A stretch of DNA of 64,000 nt from Proteus alimentorum (GCF_002607735.1 NZ_NBVR01000013.1:124262-188261); one strand, 5' to 3'; numbered from the stretch's first letter, positions 17,147 to 27,554 are shown. The notes: a model not told the origin generated them from the sequence alone. A program made the numbers and translations.

Positions 17147-18538
17147 TTAATTTGGGTTTGATTTATTCACAACACTCCCCCTCGGCAACCAAATCTCAAC
17201 CCTCAGCCCACCTAATGGGCTATCGTCGGCTTTAACATGGCCTCTGTGTTGACTGACGGCTGTCTCCACAATGGCTAAACCTAAGCCTGTGCCACCTGAT
17301 TCGCGATCTCTTGCTTCATCAGTGCGATAGAATGGTCGGAAGATATGCTCTCTATCTTCAGGGCTAACACCTGGGCCATCATCATCAACAATAATGGTGA
17401 TACCTTGATTTTGTTCAGTAAAGGCAACTTCAATGCGAGAGTTGGAATAACGCAAGGCATTACGAACGATATTTTCAAATGCACTCGCCAGAGAATAGGG
17501 ATTGCAGTAAATCGGCCATGCTCCCGGCGGTGTTGTCACTTGTAGTGTTTTATTACTTTGTTCGGCCTCAAATTTAGCGTTATCTAAAATATCATCCCAC
17601 AATTCATTGGCTTTTACCGTCTCACGTAATAATTCGTTTTTATGTTGATTACGAGAAAGAACCAGCAAGTCATTAATCATGCCATCAAGGCGCTGAGTTT
17701 CAGTTTCAATACGCTCTAACTCCTTACTTTCTCCACTGCGACGACGTAACAATGCGCTAGCTAATTGTAAGCGAGTTAATGGGGTACGTAACTCGTGAGA
17801 AATATCAGAAATTAAACGTTGCTGTGCTTCAACCATACGTTCAAGAGCACTTATCATCTGATTAAAACTGGTGCCTGCCGCTAAAAACTCTTGAGGACCC
17901 GTCTCTAGCTCTGGGTGAGGGCGTAGGTTGCCTTTAGCCACATCATCAGCCGCATTTTTAAGTTGCCTTGCGGGTTTTGCCAAGCTCCAAGAAAGCCATA
18001 CTAATAATGGTGTGCTGATAAGCATGGTGAATATGAGTAGCAATAACGGTTTATCAAATAATAAGTTGATAAAGTCAGATTGAGGGCTACTTGAAGGGCG
18101 TACGAGATAAAGTTGGTAATGATCTTCACCGTCTCTTACAGAAAAGGGGCCTAACATTTCTGAACGACCATATTTTTTCTTTTTAGGGTGATCGGCGTTA
18201 TCAGATTGACCAATAAAGTTTCTGACAACCTGCATCTCATTACGTTGAGCACCAATAATACGGCCTTCGCTCGTAACAATAATTAAGCGTTGACCAGGAG
18301 GTGCCCATTTATCAATGGCACGAATTAATCGACGCCACCAAAGAAGATCGTTAGCAGGATCTTGAGCTAATTCCGCTTCGATATGTTGTTCTAGCATAAC
18401 GCCTTGACGGTATTCACTCTCTAAAAGAGGGGTAAGCTGGCGCGAGTCCAGCTTTGGAACCATCATAACTAGCACGAGAACTAATGCTAGCGTCAGCCAG
18501 AAAATTGCGAAAATGCGCGCTGACAGACTATTTATCAT
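17147..18538 (-). CDS. cpxA: Envelope stress sensor histidine kinase CpxA
   Basis: 463 aa inner-membrane kinase. There is a first membrane helix at about residues 8-27, a periplasmic sensor to about 163, a second helix at about 164-184, a HAMP linker, and the H box DISHELRTPLTRL with the phosphorylated histidine at H248, the same position as in E. coli. N and G boxes follow (NIVRNALRYS, DDDGPGVSPEDR, GTGLGLAIV). It phosphorylates CpxR on envelope protein misfolding. It lies 12 nt after cpxR in one operon. No odd features. Confidence 0.98.
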   Translation of the reverse strand: MINSLSARIFAIFWLTLALVLVLVMMVPKLDSRQLTPLLESEYRQGVMLEQHIEAELAQDPANDLLWWRRLIRAIDKWAPPGQRLIIVTSEGRIIGAQRNEMQVVRNFIGQSDNADHPKKKKYGRSEMLGPFSVRDGEDHYQLYLVRPSSSPQSDFINLLFDKPLLLLIFTMLISTPLLVWLSWSLAKPARQLKNAADDVAKGNLRPHPELETGPQEFLAAGTSFNQMISALERMVEAQQRLISDISHELRTPLTRLQLASALLRRRSGESKELERIETETQRLDGMINDLLVLSRNQHKNELLRETVKANELWDDILDNAKFEAEQSNKTLQVTTPPGAWPIYCNPYSLASAFENIVRNALRYSNSRIEVAFTEQNQGITIIVDDDGPGVSPEDREHIFRPFYRTDEARDRESGGTGLGLAIVETAVSQHRGHVKADDSPLGGLRVEIWLPRGSVVNKSNPN

Positions 18539-18550
18539 AAAGAATATTTA

Positions 18551-19249
18551 TCAAGTTATTGAAACCATCAGATAACCGCGGCCACGTAATGTTTTAAACC
18601 AAGGTTGTCCATCTGTTCTTTCTGGTAATTTACGGCGTAAATTAGAAATATGCATATCAATCGCTCTATCAAACGGTGTTAAGCGCTTGCCAAGGACTTC
18701 TTGGCTTAGATGTTCACGTGATACGACTTGTCCTAAATGCTGAGCGAGAAGATAAAGCAAGGTAAACTCAGTTCCCGTTAACTCTAACGGTTCATTATCA
18801 AAACTCGCTTCTTGTCGACCAGGATTAAGTTGTAACTTATCGACCTGTAATGTTGGAGATGTATTGCTGTCAGTCTGTTTTTGTTCGCTCCAGTTAGAAC
18901 GGCGTAAAATAGCTCTGATACGAGCAACCAACTCTCTATCATTAAACGGTTTTGGTAAATAGTCATCAGCACCTAGCTCTAAGCCAAGTACTCGGTCAAG
19001 ATCACTGCCTCTTGCCGTTAACATAATGACAGGGGTCTGGAAATTTTGGCGTAACTCTTTGAGTGTCTCAATCCCGTTTTTACGTGGCATCATAATATCC
19101 AGTAATAACAAGTCGATAGAAGCATCCAAAAGTTTAAGTGCTTGTTCGCCATCAGAGGCGATTACAACATTAAAGCCTTCCATTTCAAGCAGTTCTTTCA
19201 ATAGCGATGTTAATTCGCGATCGTCATCCACTAATAAGATTTTATGCAT
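18551..19249 (-). CDS. cpxR: Response regulator CpxR
   Basis: 232 aa, OmpR/PhoB type. The receiver domain has the acidic pocket VDDD (residues 7-10), phospho-acceptor D51 in LLLLDIMMP and the conserved PKPF lysine near 104. The C-terminal winged helix ends RRKLPERTDGQPWFKTLRGRGY-like. It binds GTAAA-N5-GTAAA boxes and activates envelope protein-quality genes, including the divergent cpxP, before which an exact box is present. It may also control itself through that shared region. Confidence 0.98.
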   Translation of the reverse strand: MHKILLVDDDRELTSLLKELLEMEGFNVVIASDGEQALKLLDASIDLLLLDIMMPRKNGIETLKELRQNFQTPVIMLTARGSDLDRVLGLELGADDYLPKPFNDRELVARIRAILRRSNWSEQKQTDSNTSPTLQVDKLQLNPGRQEASFDNEPLELTGTEFTLLYLLAQHLGQVVSREHLSQEVLGKRLTPFDRAIDMHISNLRRKLPERTDGQPWFKTLRGRGYLMVSIT

Positions 19250-19302
19250 TCGTCAATTCCTCCAAGAGAAAAATACGATAATAAATAGCGCGAATCTATG
19301 AC

Positions 19303-19317
19303 TTTACGTTCTTTTAC
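19303..19317. promoter_or_regulatory. CpxR box between cpxR and cpxP
   Basis: TTTACGTTCTTTTAC is an exact inverse of the CpxR consensus GTAAA-N5-GTAAA. It lies between the divergent cpxRA and cpxP genes, about 40 nt upstream of a TATAGT -10-like hexamer at 19349-19354, so it fits activation of cpxP by phosphorylated CpxR. Confidence 0.85.
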
Positions 19318-19435
19318 ACGCTCTGACGCTAGTTTGCAGCCGCAACGGTATAGTAATCCACATAGCAAAGAATTACACATATTTAGGTAGCATTAATTAG
19401 GTCGGTATGAAATTACCGAATTAGGAGTGAAAGCA

Positions 19436-20002
19436 ATGCGTAAAGTAGCAGTAGTTGCATTAGCATCAATGTTTTTGGCAGCTCCGACGGTAGTGTTAGC
19501 TGAAACCGCCAACACCAACCCGCCTACTGAGCAACAGTATTCTAATGGTAATTATCACTGTGATTATGGCTATGGTATGCATGGTGACCGTGATGATCGA
19601 GGCCACCGCGGACAACGTGGCCATATGATGAACAACGGTGGACATATGATGGATCGTGGTTATGCCGAATCACGTATGTTTAACGGTATCACATTAACTG
19701 AGCAACAACGTACTCAAATGCGCGATTTAATGCGCCAGCATCATCAAGATAGATACAACGGAAACTACCGTCAACGTCATGAGAATATGCATAAATTAGT
19801 CACTGCACCTCAATTTGATGAAGCGGCTGTAAGAGCACAAATGCAAGATATGGATAAACAAGCAATTGAGCGCCATGTTGAAATGGCAAAAGTCCATAAC
19901 CAAATGTACCAGTTATTAACCCCAGAACAGAAAGCGCAGTTGGAAAAGAATTACCAGCAGCAAATGTCATACTTTGACCAACAAGGTCAACAGAATCAGT
20001 AA
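19436..20002 (+). CDS. cpxP: Periplasmic Cpx inhibitor/adaptor CpxP
   Basis: 188 aa from the ATG at 19436, which has AGGAG 8 nt upstream; the in-frame GTG at 19427 lies inside that ribosome-binding site and is rejected. Signal peptide residues 1-22, cleavage after VVLA. A His/Gly/Asp/Asn-rich stretch (about residues 38-80) precedes two LTxxQ motifs (ITLTEQQRTQ, LLTPEQKAQ), the mark of CpxP/Spy. It shuts off CpxA and helps deliver misfolded proteins to degradation. The His-rich stretch looks longer than in E. coli CpxP and could bind metal; that is inference. Confidence 0.95.
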   Translation: MRKVAVVALASMFLAAPTVVLAETANTNPPTEQQYSNGNYHCDYGYGMHGDRDDRGHRGQRGHMMNNGGHMMDRGYAESRMFNGITLTEQQRTQMRDLMRQHHQDRYNGNYRQRHENMHKLVTAPQFDEAAVRAQMQDMDKQAIERHVEMAKVHNQMYQLLTPEQKAQLEKNYQQQMSYFDQQGQQNQ

Positions 20003-20096
20003 TGAAGTAAGAGTGTAGTAAAGCAGTACCTAGTTAGAGAGTAAGTAGCAACAACGAAGTTTTTTCCTTGCCATAGACACCATCCCTGTCTTTTGC

Positions 20097-20123
20097 AGCC
20101 CCTCTGGAGAGGGGCTTTTTTTT
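20097..20123 (+). terminator. Rho-independent terminator after cpxP
   Basis: 8-bp GC-rich perfect stem AGCCCCTC/GAGGGGCT with a 4-nt loop, then seven T. Strong on the plus strand; the minus strand has no T tract. Confidence 0.92.
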
Positions 20124-20133
20124 GCCCTTTTGT

Positions 20134-21696
20134 TTATGATTCTTTCTCAAGGGAATAATTGATCTTATCTTCAGGTAATGAATTATAGTCAATGTGTTCT
20201 TTTTGAAAATTAATAACCGTATCTTGATCATCACAAATATCATTAGAGATCATATGGCAATGATTAGGAATTTTTGAGTCAGTGATACCTGTCCATTCAG
20301 AAAAAAGTGACATAAAATATCTTCCATTTCTTCTTTCTGTAATATGTTTTTTTTCTTTGCTATCACTTGATAGAATAAATAGAGGGATTTCAAAGTTTTG
20401 TTTAAACTTATCATCATGAGTAAGTTTGGCATAACTTTCCCCTTTATTTTCATAAGATAATCCATGATCAGAAAAATAAAGTAAAGACCATGATTTACCT
20501 GTGTTATTTGACATGGTAACTATATTCTCTAATAACTTATCTGTATTTTTGATGCTTTGAATATAGCAAGATAGTTCAGTCGATTGAAAAAATTCATCAT
20601 ATTTATCTTGAGTTCGTGCGCAAGCTTGGGAATGTGAGCCTATTAGATGAACAACAATAAGTTTATTCTTTTCATTATTATTAGATAGTGCTTTTTGAAT
20701 ATCGGGCAATAAGTCATTATCAGTCGTTAAGCCATTATTATGATAATCACCTTTACTCAAAAAATGATAGGTATCAGCTCGTTTACCTATAGTAGAAATA
20801 ATCGAATCTGAACCAATCATAGCGCCTTGATTTGAAAACCAATATGTATTTAACCCTGCTTTTTTTGCAAGTGTGATAATATTGTTTTGTAATTCAGTAT
20901 TATTGGTATTTTTATCTGTTAATGTTAATGAGGGTGGTAATGAAAATAATGTTGAAGGAGCTGCTGAAATATAATTATTAAATTGAATAACAGGGCTTTT
21001 TTCTAAAAATGGCGTGTTATTTATAGGGAAACCATAGCTCTGCATAAAGTCTCTTCTAACACTTTCACCAATAACTAAAATATAATTATCATACTGTTCC
21101 TGTTTAATAGGATCCCAGTTATCTTTCTTTTTTAGCTCCACATTGATCCATTCACTTTCTATTTTTACACTATCATAATGTTTTTTTATATCATTGAAAA
21201 AACGCAGTATTGGCAACTTGACTTCAATATCATAACTACCATTATTCAAGAAACTTTTTATTGGCCAAGTCACACTCGTTATAATAAAAATAAAGGTGAT
21301 GAAAAGAGCAGGTTTATTTTTAATAAAAATGCTAACTTTTAGGCTGAGAAAGCCAAATACAATAATAAAAAAACTAAATATTAGGTTTACGGGTGAAAGA
21401 GTCTGAATAAATTCTAGGGTCTCATTCGTATTTGTATAGAAAAATGAAATAACAGAATTAATGTTAGGTGAACCGTATTTTAAACCAATAGGGGTATAAA
21501 TTGCCCCAATGATTGAAAGTAATATTATACAGATAGAATAACTTTTCTTAAAACGAGCTGATAAACATAAAAGAAAAGCAGTAAAACTTAGAACGTAAAA
21601 AAAACGAAGCTTATAACCTAGAGAGATATGTAGCAATAATACAAAAGTAAGCAAAATAAGGCACTGTATGACTTTGTTTTTATATAATATTTTCAT
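20134..21696 (-). CDS. Phosphoethanolamine transferase-family membrane protein (sulfatase fold)
   Basis: 520 aa. Five hydrophobic segments lie within residues 1-145, then a periplasmic alkaline-phosphatase-like domain with VIGESVRRDFM (metal ligand E211), a candidate nucleophile T249 in AAPSTLFSLP, VHLIGSHS and LYFSDHG. This matches the EptA/CptA family that moves phosphoethanolamine from phosphatidylethanolamine to lipid A or LPS core. Which LPS position it uses cannot be read. It ends close to cpxP, in a slot where E. coli has fieF. AT-rich relative to its neighbours, which hints at transfer. Confidence 0.85.
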   Translation of the reverse strand: MKILYKNKVIQCLILLTFVLLLHISLGYKLRFFYVLSFTAFLLCLSARFKKSYSICIILLSIIGAIYTPIGLKYGSPNINSVISFFYTNTNETLEFIQTLSPVNLIFSFFIIVFGFLSLKVSIFIKNKPALFITFIFIITSVTWPIKSFLNNGSYDIEVKLPILRFFNDIKKHYDSVKIESEWINVELKKKDNWDPIKQEQYDNYILVIGESVRRDFMQSYGFPINNTPFLEKSPVIQFNNYISAAPSTLFSLPPSLTLTDKNTNNTELQNNIITLAKKAGLNTYWFSNQGAMIGSDSIISTIGKRADTYHFLSKGDYHNNGLTTDNDLLPDIQKALSNNNEKNKLIVVHLIGSHSQACARTQDKYDEFFQSTELSCYIQSIKNTDKLLENIVTMSNNTGKSWSLLYFSDHGLSYENKGESYAKLTHDDKFKQNFEIPLFILSSDSKEKKHITERRNGRYFMSLFSEWTGITDSKIPNHCHMISNDICDDQDTVINFQKEHIDYNSLPEDKINYSLEKES

Positions 21697-21815
21697 GATT
21701 GGATTACGAATGATGTTTATTTATTAATTATGGCGATATGGGTGTCGTATTATAGTTTTTTTTTGTAAAGAGGAGAATAAAGGGAATACAATTATTCCCT
21801 TTATTTGAATGTAAT

Positions 21816-22571
21816 CTACAACAGCGCCTCTGGAGATTCAGGTAAAATCTGTCCGCCATCGACGATAATTGTCTGGCCTGTAATATATTTTGCTTCATTC
21901 GACGCAAAGAATGCGGCGGCGTAGCCAATATCTTCAGGTTCGCCTAACGTGTGTGTTGGGATAGATGCTTTCATTTGGTTCAAATACGCTTCGCCCTGAG
22001 CTTGTAAGCCTTCGGTGAGGATATTTCCCGGCATTACAGCATTTATCGTAATACCATGACGTGCATATTCTAGTGCTGCACTACGCATAAAGCCCAATTG
22101 TCCTGCCTTACTTGCACCATAGTGGCTCCATCCGGGGTAACCCGTAATAGCCCCTGTAATGGAAGACGTAATAATTACACGACCTTGTTTTTGTTTCTCC
22201 ATTACACGCAGTGCCGCTTTAACTAAAAAGAACATACCTTTTAAGTTAACAGTGTGCATTTTATCCCAGTCAGCTTCTGTCATCTCTTTAATGGTGGCTT
22301 GAGGGAAAATACCAGTATTGGAACAAAGAATATCGAGTTTACCATGTGCTTTTACCACGTCATCGACCACTTTTTCACAGGCTGTTTGATGAGTGACATC
22401 AAGATGCATAAAATCAACACCTAACTCATTTTTTGTTTTATTGCCTGCAACGTCATCAATATCGGCGATAATCACATGAGCACCGCTATTCTTCAGGGCA
22501 ATGACAATGCCTTTACCAATCCCTTTTGCGCCACCTGAAACCAAAGCGATTTTACCCGTTAAATCAAACAT
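21816..22571 (-). CDS. SDR-family oxidoreductase, FabG-like
   Basis: 251 aa from the ATG at 22571, which has AGGAGG just upstream; the longer frame begins at a GTG ten codons earlier and carries that site inside it. It has the Rossmann motif SGGAKGIGKG, the NAG-like element SNTG, catalytic serine in ITSSITG and YGASK with the catalytic Tyr/Lys, and the C-terminal VDGGQILPES. It is an NAD(P)-dependent alcohol/ketone oxidoreductase; its substrate is unknown. It stands alone between the phosphoethanolamine transferase gene and pfkA. Confidence 0.88.
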   Translation of the reverse strand: MFDLTGKIALVSGGAKGIGKGIVIALKNSGAHVIIADIDDVAGNKTKNELGVDFMHLDVTHQTACEKVVDDVVKAHGKLDILCSNTGIFPQATIKEMTEADWDKMHTVNLKGMFFLVKAALRVMEKQKQGRVIITSSITGAITGYPGWSHYGASKAGQLGFMRSAALEYARHGITINAVMPGNILTEGLQAQGEAYLNQMKASIPTHTLGEPEDIGYAAAFFASNEAKYITGQTIIVDGGQILPESPEALL

Positions 22572-23105
22572 AAAACCTCCTATTAAGTGTGTGAGTTTCA
22601 CTGTATCAGTCTAGATTGAAAAGCGGTAAATCAACCAAAGAACTTTGTTGTTGGTCACAAATGTACCTTAGAACATTTTTTTCTTTGAAAGGATGACGTC
22701 ACAAAATAGAGAGATAAACGGTAGATAGAACATCCCACCCGAGAAAACTGAATATTTATCAAAATATGCCGATGCTATTTTTTAGCATAAATAGCGTTTT
22801 TTTGAGATGAATGCAAAAAGGCAGTAAAGTGTCTGTATAAAAAGTGTTAACTTATTAGTGAAACATATTTGAGATAGACTAGTATAATCTTTATACAGGC
22901 TATCTGATTAGTTTAATACGCATCAAGTTTATGAAAAAAAATGTACGATAATGATGAACTGGCAAAAAATATGCGTACAATGGTATTGTTGAATCAATTC
23001 AGCATTTGCGATATCGGCACATAACACCAGACAAGCCGGTATTGAGATAAAAAGTTATTCCAACAATTTTGCAATAATTACATCGAATAAGAATCAGAGG
23101 TAATC
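22572..23105. other. Divergent intergenic region upstream of pfkA
   Basis: About 530 bp between the SDR gene and pfkA. I see no ORF, stable RNA gene or clear repeat. The plus-strand end carries AGAGGT a few bases before the pfkA ATG as its ribosome-binding site. The rest presumably holds promoters for both directions. Confidence 0.5.
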
Positions 23106-24083
23106 ATGGTCAATGGGATCAAAAGAATTGGGGTTTTAACAAGTGGTGGTGATGCACCAGGTATGAATGCCGCGATCCGTGGTGTTGTTCGTGCTGCACT
23201 AAGTGAAGGTTTAGAGGTTTATGGGATTATGGATGGCTATATGGGGCTATACGAAAATCGCATGAAAAAACTCGACCGATTTAGCGTGTCAGACATGATC
23301 AACCGTGGTGGTACATTCCTTGGTTCTGCTCGTTTCCCTGAGTTCCGTGAAGACAGTGTGCGTGCTGTTGCTATCGAAAACATGAAACAAAATGAGCTTG
23401 ATGCCTTAGTCGTTATTGGTGGTGATGGTTCTTATCTAGGTGCAAAAAAACTCACGGAAGCAGGTTTCCCATGTATCGGGTTACCGGGCACCATCGATAA
23501 TGACGTTGCCGGTACTGACTACACGATCGGTTATTTCACGGCATTAGAAACGGCAGTTGAAGCAATTGACCGCTTACGTGATACCTCCACTTCTCACAAA
23601 CGTATCTCTATCGTAGAAGTCATGGGACGTTATTGTGGTGACTTAACACTGTCTGCGGCAATCGCCGGGGGGTGTGAATTTGTTGTTCTGCCTGAAGCTG
23701 AGTTACCTTTTAACCGTGATGAACTGCTGGCAGAAATCAAAGCAGGTATTGAACGTGGTAAACGCCATGCAATCGTTGCTATTACAGAACACGTTTGTGA
23801 TGTGCATGAATTAGCGCGTTTTATTGAAGCTGAAACTAAACATGAAACGCGTGCAACGGTATTAGGTCATATCCAACGTGGTGGTTCTCCAGTTGCTTAC
23901 GACCGTATTCTTGCTTCTCGCATGGGGGCTTACTCTGTACAACTGCTATTAGAAGGCTATGGCGGTCGTTGCGTCGGTATTCAAAACGAAAAACTGGTTC
24001 ACCATGATATTATTGATGCGGTTATGAATATGAAACGTGTCTTTAAAGCTGACTGGTATGAAACAGCGAAAAAACTGTATTAA
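23106..24083 (+). CDS. pfkA: 6-phosphofructokinase I
   Basis: 325 aa (E. coli PfkA has 320; this one has a few extra residues at the N-terminus). Motifs: [19 protein letters not shown] for ATP binding, [32 protein letters not shown] with the catalytic aspartate, [11 protein letters not shown] and [14 protein letters not shown]. It phosphorylates fructose-6-phosphate, the committed step of glycolysis, as an allosteric tetramer. It keeps its E. coli-like place upstream of sbp; fieF, next to it in E. coli, is absent. Confidence 0.98.
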   Translation: MVNGIKRIGVLTSGGDAPGMNAAIRGVVRAALSEGLEVYGIMDGYMGLYENRMKKLDRFSVSDMINRGGTFLGSARFPEFREDSVRAVAIENMKQNELDALVVIGGDGSYLGAKKLTEAGFPCIGLPGTIDNDVAGTDYTIGYFTALETAVEAIDRLRDTSTSHKRISIVEVMGRYCGDLTLSAAIAGGCEFVVLPEAELPFNRDELLAEIKAGIERGKRHAIVAITEHVCDVHELARFIEAETKHETRATVLGHIQRGGSPVAYDRILASRMGAYSVQLLLEGYGGRCVGIQNEKLVHHDIIDAVMNMKRVFKADWYETAKKLY

Positions 24084-24346
24084 TTAATAGATTTTCCGCA
24101 ATACCAGAGCCTGTCTGAGTTCTATCCTTATTCGTGAACTGTTCTGATGCATTTTTCTTGTGTCAGAGCAGCTTCTCGAGTGAAAACATTTCATTTAGCG
24201 GTCTCTACCCTCCTTTATTTCTTCTTATCCCCTTTATATTGATAGCCATATTCCTGTTGTGTATATCTATCGGCTTTTTGTTATTTCATCGTTATAAAAC
24301 TTTCTGTCAGCCTAGTTAAATACTTAATGATAGGGGGTGGATAGAT

Positions 24347-25348
24347 ATGTTTAAACAATGGGGCTTATTATCAACGGCTGTAGCGACATTACTTTTTTCC
24401 AATATTTTATGGGCTAAAGATATTCAATTATTGAATGTCTCTTACGATCCAACGAGAGAACTTTATCAGCAGTATAATCAAGCGTTTAGTCAGTATTGGG
24501 AGCAGAAAACGGGAGATAGAGTCACTATTCGTCAATCGCATGGTGGTTCAGGAAAGCAAGCAACATCCGTTATCAACGGTATTGAGGCGGATGTTGCCAC
24601 ATTGGCACTTGCCTATGATATTGATGCAATTGCACAGCGAGGAAGTATCAATAAGCAATGGATAACGCGATTACCAGATAACTCGGCCCCTTATACTTCA
24701 ACAATTGTTTTTCTGGTGAGAAAAGGAAATCCTAAGCAAATAGTCGATTGGGACTCATTAATCAAACCGGGTGTTTCAATTATTACACCTAATCCAAAAA
24801 CCTCAGGAGGTGCAAGATGGAACTATCTTGCGGCATGGGGCTATGGATTAAAAGCTAATCATCAAGATAGTGAAAAAGCCAAAGCCTTCGTAAAAGCGCT
24901 TTATCAACAAGTTGAAGTATTAGATTCCGGTGCGAGAGGCGCAACAAATACCTTTGTTGAGCGAGGAATTGGTGATGTATTGATTGCATGGGAAAACGAA
25001 GCTTTATTAGCGATTAATGAATTAGGCGCAGATAAATTTGAGATAGTGACACCATCAGTATCTATTCTTGCAGAGCCTACGGTGTCAGTAGTTGATAAGG
25101 TTGTCGATAAACGAAGAACACGAGAAATTGCTACCGCGTACTTAGACTATCTTTACTCACCAGAAGGACAAGAGATCGCGGCAAAAAACTATTATCGTCC
25201 CAGAGATAAAGTAATAGCAGAGAAATACCAAAGTAGTTTTCCAAAACTAGAACTCTTTACACTTAATGAGGTTTTTGGTGATTGGCAATCTGCTCAGAAA
25301 ATACATTTTGCGACAGGCGGTGTATTTGATGAAATAAGTCGTCGCTGA
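24347..25348 (+). CDS. sbp: Periplasmic sulfate-binding protein
   Basis: 333 aa with a signal peptide of about 23 residues (cleavage after ILWA). The mature start [19 protein letters not shown] is typical of Sbp; so are SHGGSGKQA (sulfate-contacting serine/glycine loop) and [18 protein letters not shown]. It delivers sulfate to the CysTWA importer. The conserved pfkA-sbp-tpiA order supports the call. AGGGGGTGG precedes the ATG. In relatives its expression depends on CysB. Confidence 0.96.
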   Translation: MFKQWGLLSTAVATLLFSNILWAKDIQLLNVSYDPTRELYQQYNQAFSQYWEQKTGDRVTIRQSHGGSGKQATSVINGIEADVATLALAYDIDAIAQRGSINKQWITRLPDNSAPYTSTIVFLVRKGNPKQIVDWDSLIKPGVSIITPNPKTSGGARWNYLAAWGYGLKANHQDSEKAKAFVKALYQQVEVLDSGARGATNTFVERGIGDVLIAWENEALLAINELGADKFEIVTPSVSILAEPTVSVVDKVVDKRRTREIATAYLDYLYSPEGQEIAAKNYYRPRDKVIAEKYQSSFPKLELFTLNEVFGDWQSAQKIHFATGGVFDEISRR

Positions 25349-25370
25349 TCAAACGACTCGAAATAAAAAA

Positions 25371-25402
25371 ATCACCTTCTGTTTGTTACCCAGTAAGGTG
25401 AT
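25371..25402. terminator. Bidirectional terminator between sbp and tpiA
   Basis: 8-bp perfect stem (25371-25378 with 25395-25402). The minus strand continues with TTTTTTTATTT (good for tpiA) and the plus strand with a looser T-rich tail for sbp. Confidence 0.8.
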
Positions 25403-25448
25403 TCTCTCTATTTTTTATCTCTTAACGGCAGAAGCCAAAAAGATAAAA

Positions 25449-26219
25449 TTATTTTTTCGCTTTCGCAGCAGCAGCTGCTTTAACGATAACGGCAAATGCG
25501 TCAGCTTTCAGTGAAGCGCCACCCACTAATGCACCATCGATGTCTGGCTGACCAAACAGTTCTGCGGCATTTTTATCGTTAACAGAGCCACCGTATTGAA
25601 TAATAACTTGTTCAGCAATAGCCGCATCTTTCTTCGCGATATGATCACGAATAAATTTATGAACAGCTTGAGCTTGTGCTGGCGTTGCAGATTTACCTGT
25701 ACCGATAGCCCAGATTGGCTCATAAGCAATAACCGCATCTTTAAATGCTGCTGCACCATGTGCATTTAACACTGCATCAATTTGGCGAGCACAGACTTCT
25801 TGAGTTTTGCCAGCTTCGTTTTCTGCTTCGGTTTCACCAATACATAATACTGGGGTTAAACCTAACTCTTTTAACACGCCGAATTTTTGAGCGATAAACT
25901 CGTCAGATTCTTTATGATAAGTACGACGCTCAGAGTGACCGATGATAACGTATTTAACATCAACGTTTTTCAGCATTTCTGCTGAAGTTTCACCAGTAAA
26001 AGCACCTGATAAGTTAACACCTGTATCTTGAGCACCTAAGGCAATACGGCTTCCACCAATTTCATGGCGTGCTTGGCATAGGTAAACTGCTGGTGGTGCG
26101 ATAGCAACATCACAACCTGCAACACCGCTAACTTCTTTACGTAATGCAGCAATTAATTCATGAACCATATGAATGCTGCCGTTGAGTTTCCAGTTACCCA
26201 TGACTAATGGATGGCGCAT
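25449..26219 (-). CDS. tpiA: Triosephosphate isomerase
   Basis: 256 aa from the ATG at 26219, which has GGAGG 7 nt upstream and starts [15 protein letters not shown], as in E. coli; the open frame extends 16 codons further without a better site. Catalytic residues: K in NWKLNG, H in IIGHSERR, E in [11 protein letters not shown]. It interconverts dihydroxyacetone phosphate and glyceraldehyde-3-phosphate. The C-terminal alanine/lysine-rich tail (AAAAKAKK) is a lineage-specific ending. Confidence 0.98.
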   Translation of the reverse strand: MRHPLVMGNWKLNGSIHMVHELIAALRKEVSGVAGCDVAIAPPAVYLCQARHEIGGSRIALGAQDTGVNLSGAFTGETSAEMLKNVDVKYVIIGHSERRTYHKESDEFIAQKFGVLKELGLTPVLCIGETEAENEAGKTQEVCARQIDAVLNAHGAAAFKDAVIAYEPIWAIGTGKSATPAQAQAVHKFIRDHIAKKDAAIAEQVIIQYGGSVNDKNAAELFGQPDIDGALVGGASLKADAFAVIVKAAAAAKAKK

Positions 26220-26325
26220 AACTTTTCCTCCAACCGAGTGGTTTAAATTTAGTTTGCTAATAAACATGAATTCTGTTGATACACAACAGTATAGAGAACT
26301 CTGAATAGAATAGCTTTGTTTTTTA

Positions 26326-26961
26326 TCACGGAATAGCTGAAACGATCTTGCTGTTTAAAGAAAGCTTAATCGGTTCAATAGCAAAGGTCGTTAATTGTTC
26401 ACCTTCATGGGCAATAATATAGCGAATAGCACCCACATCGTGGCTAATATAATCAGAAGTTTGATTTTTAAAGGCGAATAAATTGAGAGCCTCTTGAATT
26501 TGCTCTTGGGTTATTGATGAGTCAAATTGAGCGACCAAAGTGATAATGTATTGCGTTGTGATCTCGCGATTTATCTTTTCTAATTCAGGTGAATCAGAGG
26601 CGTGGATCAGCGTAAGTTGCAAACTTTTTATTTTTTCGCTACCACGTTCTAATATTGCAGATGAATAGAGATAGGGCGTGATACGCGTTGCGGCTCTGAC
26701 AAGAGGGATCGCAATATCGTGATTAGTGATAATTTTATATTCATTCAGCGATAACAACGGATTTTGTTGATTGAACTTAGCTCTTAGCTCCGGAATAGTT
26801 ATCTCAAAAACAGGGGCATCTTGTTTAAGATAGGCAATCTCATCTTTAACGGGCTGTTTTTGTGCGACAGACATCTCTGTTGCAAAAACAGAAGTTGGCA
26901 AACAAAGAGCAATGCTTATGATTATCAGGTATAACGTAGAAAGTGTGTTTGCTTTTATCAT
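26326..26961 (-). CDS. yiiQ: YiiQ-like exported protein (DUF1454 family)
   Basis: 211 aa. A signal peptide of about 27 residues (hydrophobic [19 protein letters not shown]) is followed by a soluble domain with no catalytic motif I recognise. The identification rests on size, export and on the E. coli order tpiA-yiiQ-yiiR-fpr, which is conserved here. Function unknown. Confidence 0.8.
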   Translation of the reverse strand: MIKANTLSTLYLIIISIALCLPTSVFATEMSVAQKQPVKDEIAYLKQDAPVFEITIPELRAKFNQQNPLLSLNEYKIITNHDIAIPLVRAATRITPYLYSSAILERGSEKIKSLQLTLIHASDSPELEKINREITTQYIITLVAQFDSSITQEQIQEALNLFAFKNQTSDYISHDVGAIRYIIAHEGEQLTTFAIEPIKLSLNSKIVSAIP

Positions 26962-27058
26962 CTGTCCTCCGCTTGTCTGTGCTGTTATTGGCTAGTCTGT
27001 ATGATTTGATACTAAATGGACAGTGTAATTCACAAATTAAGTAAATTATTGAGAATTT

Positions 27059-27490
27059 ATGACCTTACAACATTGGGCATTTTCATTCAAAGGACGAATT
27101 GGACGTCGTGATTTTTGGGCTGGTTTAGGTGCTTGTTTTGCTCTTTTTTTAGGCCTGTTTATTATCAATGATATGATTTATCCATTACCTGCCATTGTGA
27201 CGTGGATATTGATTTTCTTTATTTTTTATCCATTTTGCGCCATTTTTACAAAAAGACTTCATGACAGAAATAAAAGAGGGATATGGCTTTTATTACTCTT
27301 ACTCGCCGTGATGTTAGGATTAGCCGATACCAGTAGTTTAGAACCCTTTTGGCAATGGGCGATAGGTCGTTTTCTTCCTTCTTTTATTGGCATGATTATA
27401 TTGCTTGATTGCGGCGTATTTGTCGGTAATGACGGTGAAAACTATTTTGGTAAACAGACTGAGCAAGTGGACTATCGTCGCTGGCGTTAA
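27059..27490 (+). CDS. yiiR: YiiR-like inner-membrane protein (DUF805 family)
   Basis: 143 aa with three to four membrane helices and the DUF805 pattern: F.GRIGRRDFW at residues 10-19 and TKRLHDRNKRGIWLLL in the middle. Function unknown. Divergent from yiiQ, convergent with fpr, as in E. coli. Confidence 0.85.
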   Translation: MTLQHWAFSFKGRIGRRDFWAGLGACFALFLGLFIINDMIYPLPAIVTWILIFFIFYPFCAIFTKRLHDRNKRGIWLLLLLLAVMLGLADTSSLEPFWQWAIGRFLPSFIGMIILLDCGVFVGNDGENYFGKQTEQVDYRRWR

Positions 27491-27511
27491 TTCATGTTAT
27501 TAAAATTAAAT

Positions 27512-27546
27512 AAATAAGGGTGAGCTAAATAAGCTCACCCTTATTT
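27512..27546. terminator. Bidirectional terminator between yiiR and fpr
   Basis: 15-bp perfect stem (27512-27526 with 27532-27546) and a 5-nt loop. T-rich on both outer sides, so it serves the convergent genes. Confidence 0.92.
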
Positions 27547-27554
27547 TTGCCTGA

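Noticed and set aside
19427-19435. GTG start for cpxP
   Set aside because: The codon lies within the AGGAG ribosome-binding site of the ATG at 19436.
24134-24319. 61-codon plus-strand ORF with hydrophobic stretches between pfkA and sbp
   Set aside because: GTG start with no ribosome-binding site, no family resemblance; likely chance in an AT-rich gap.
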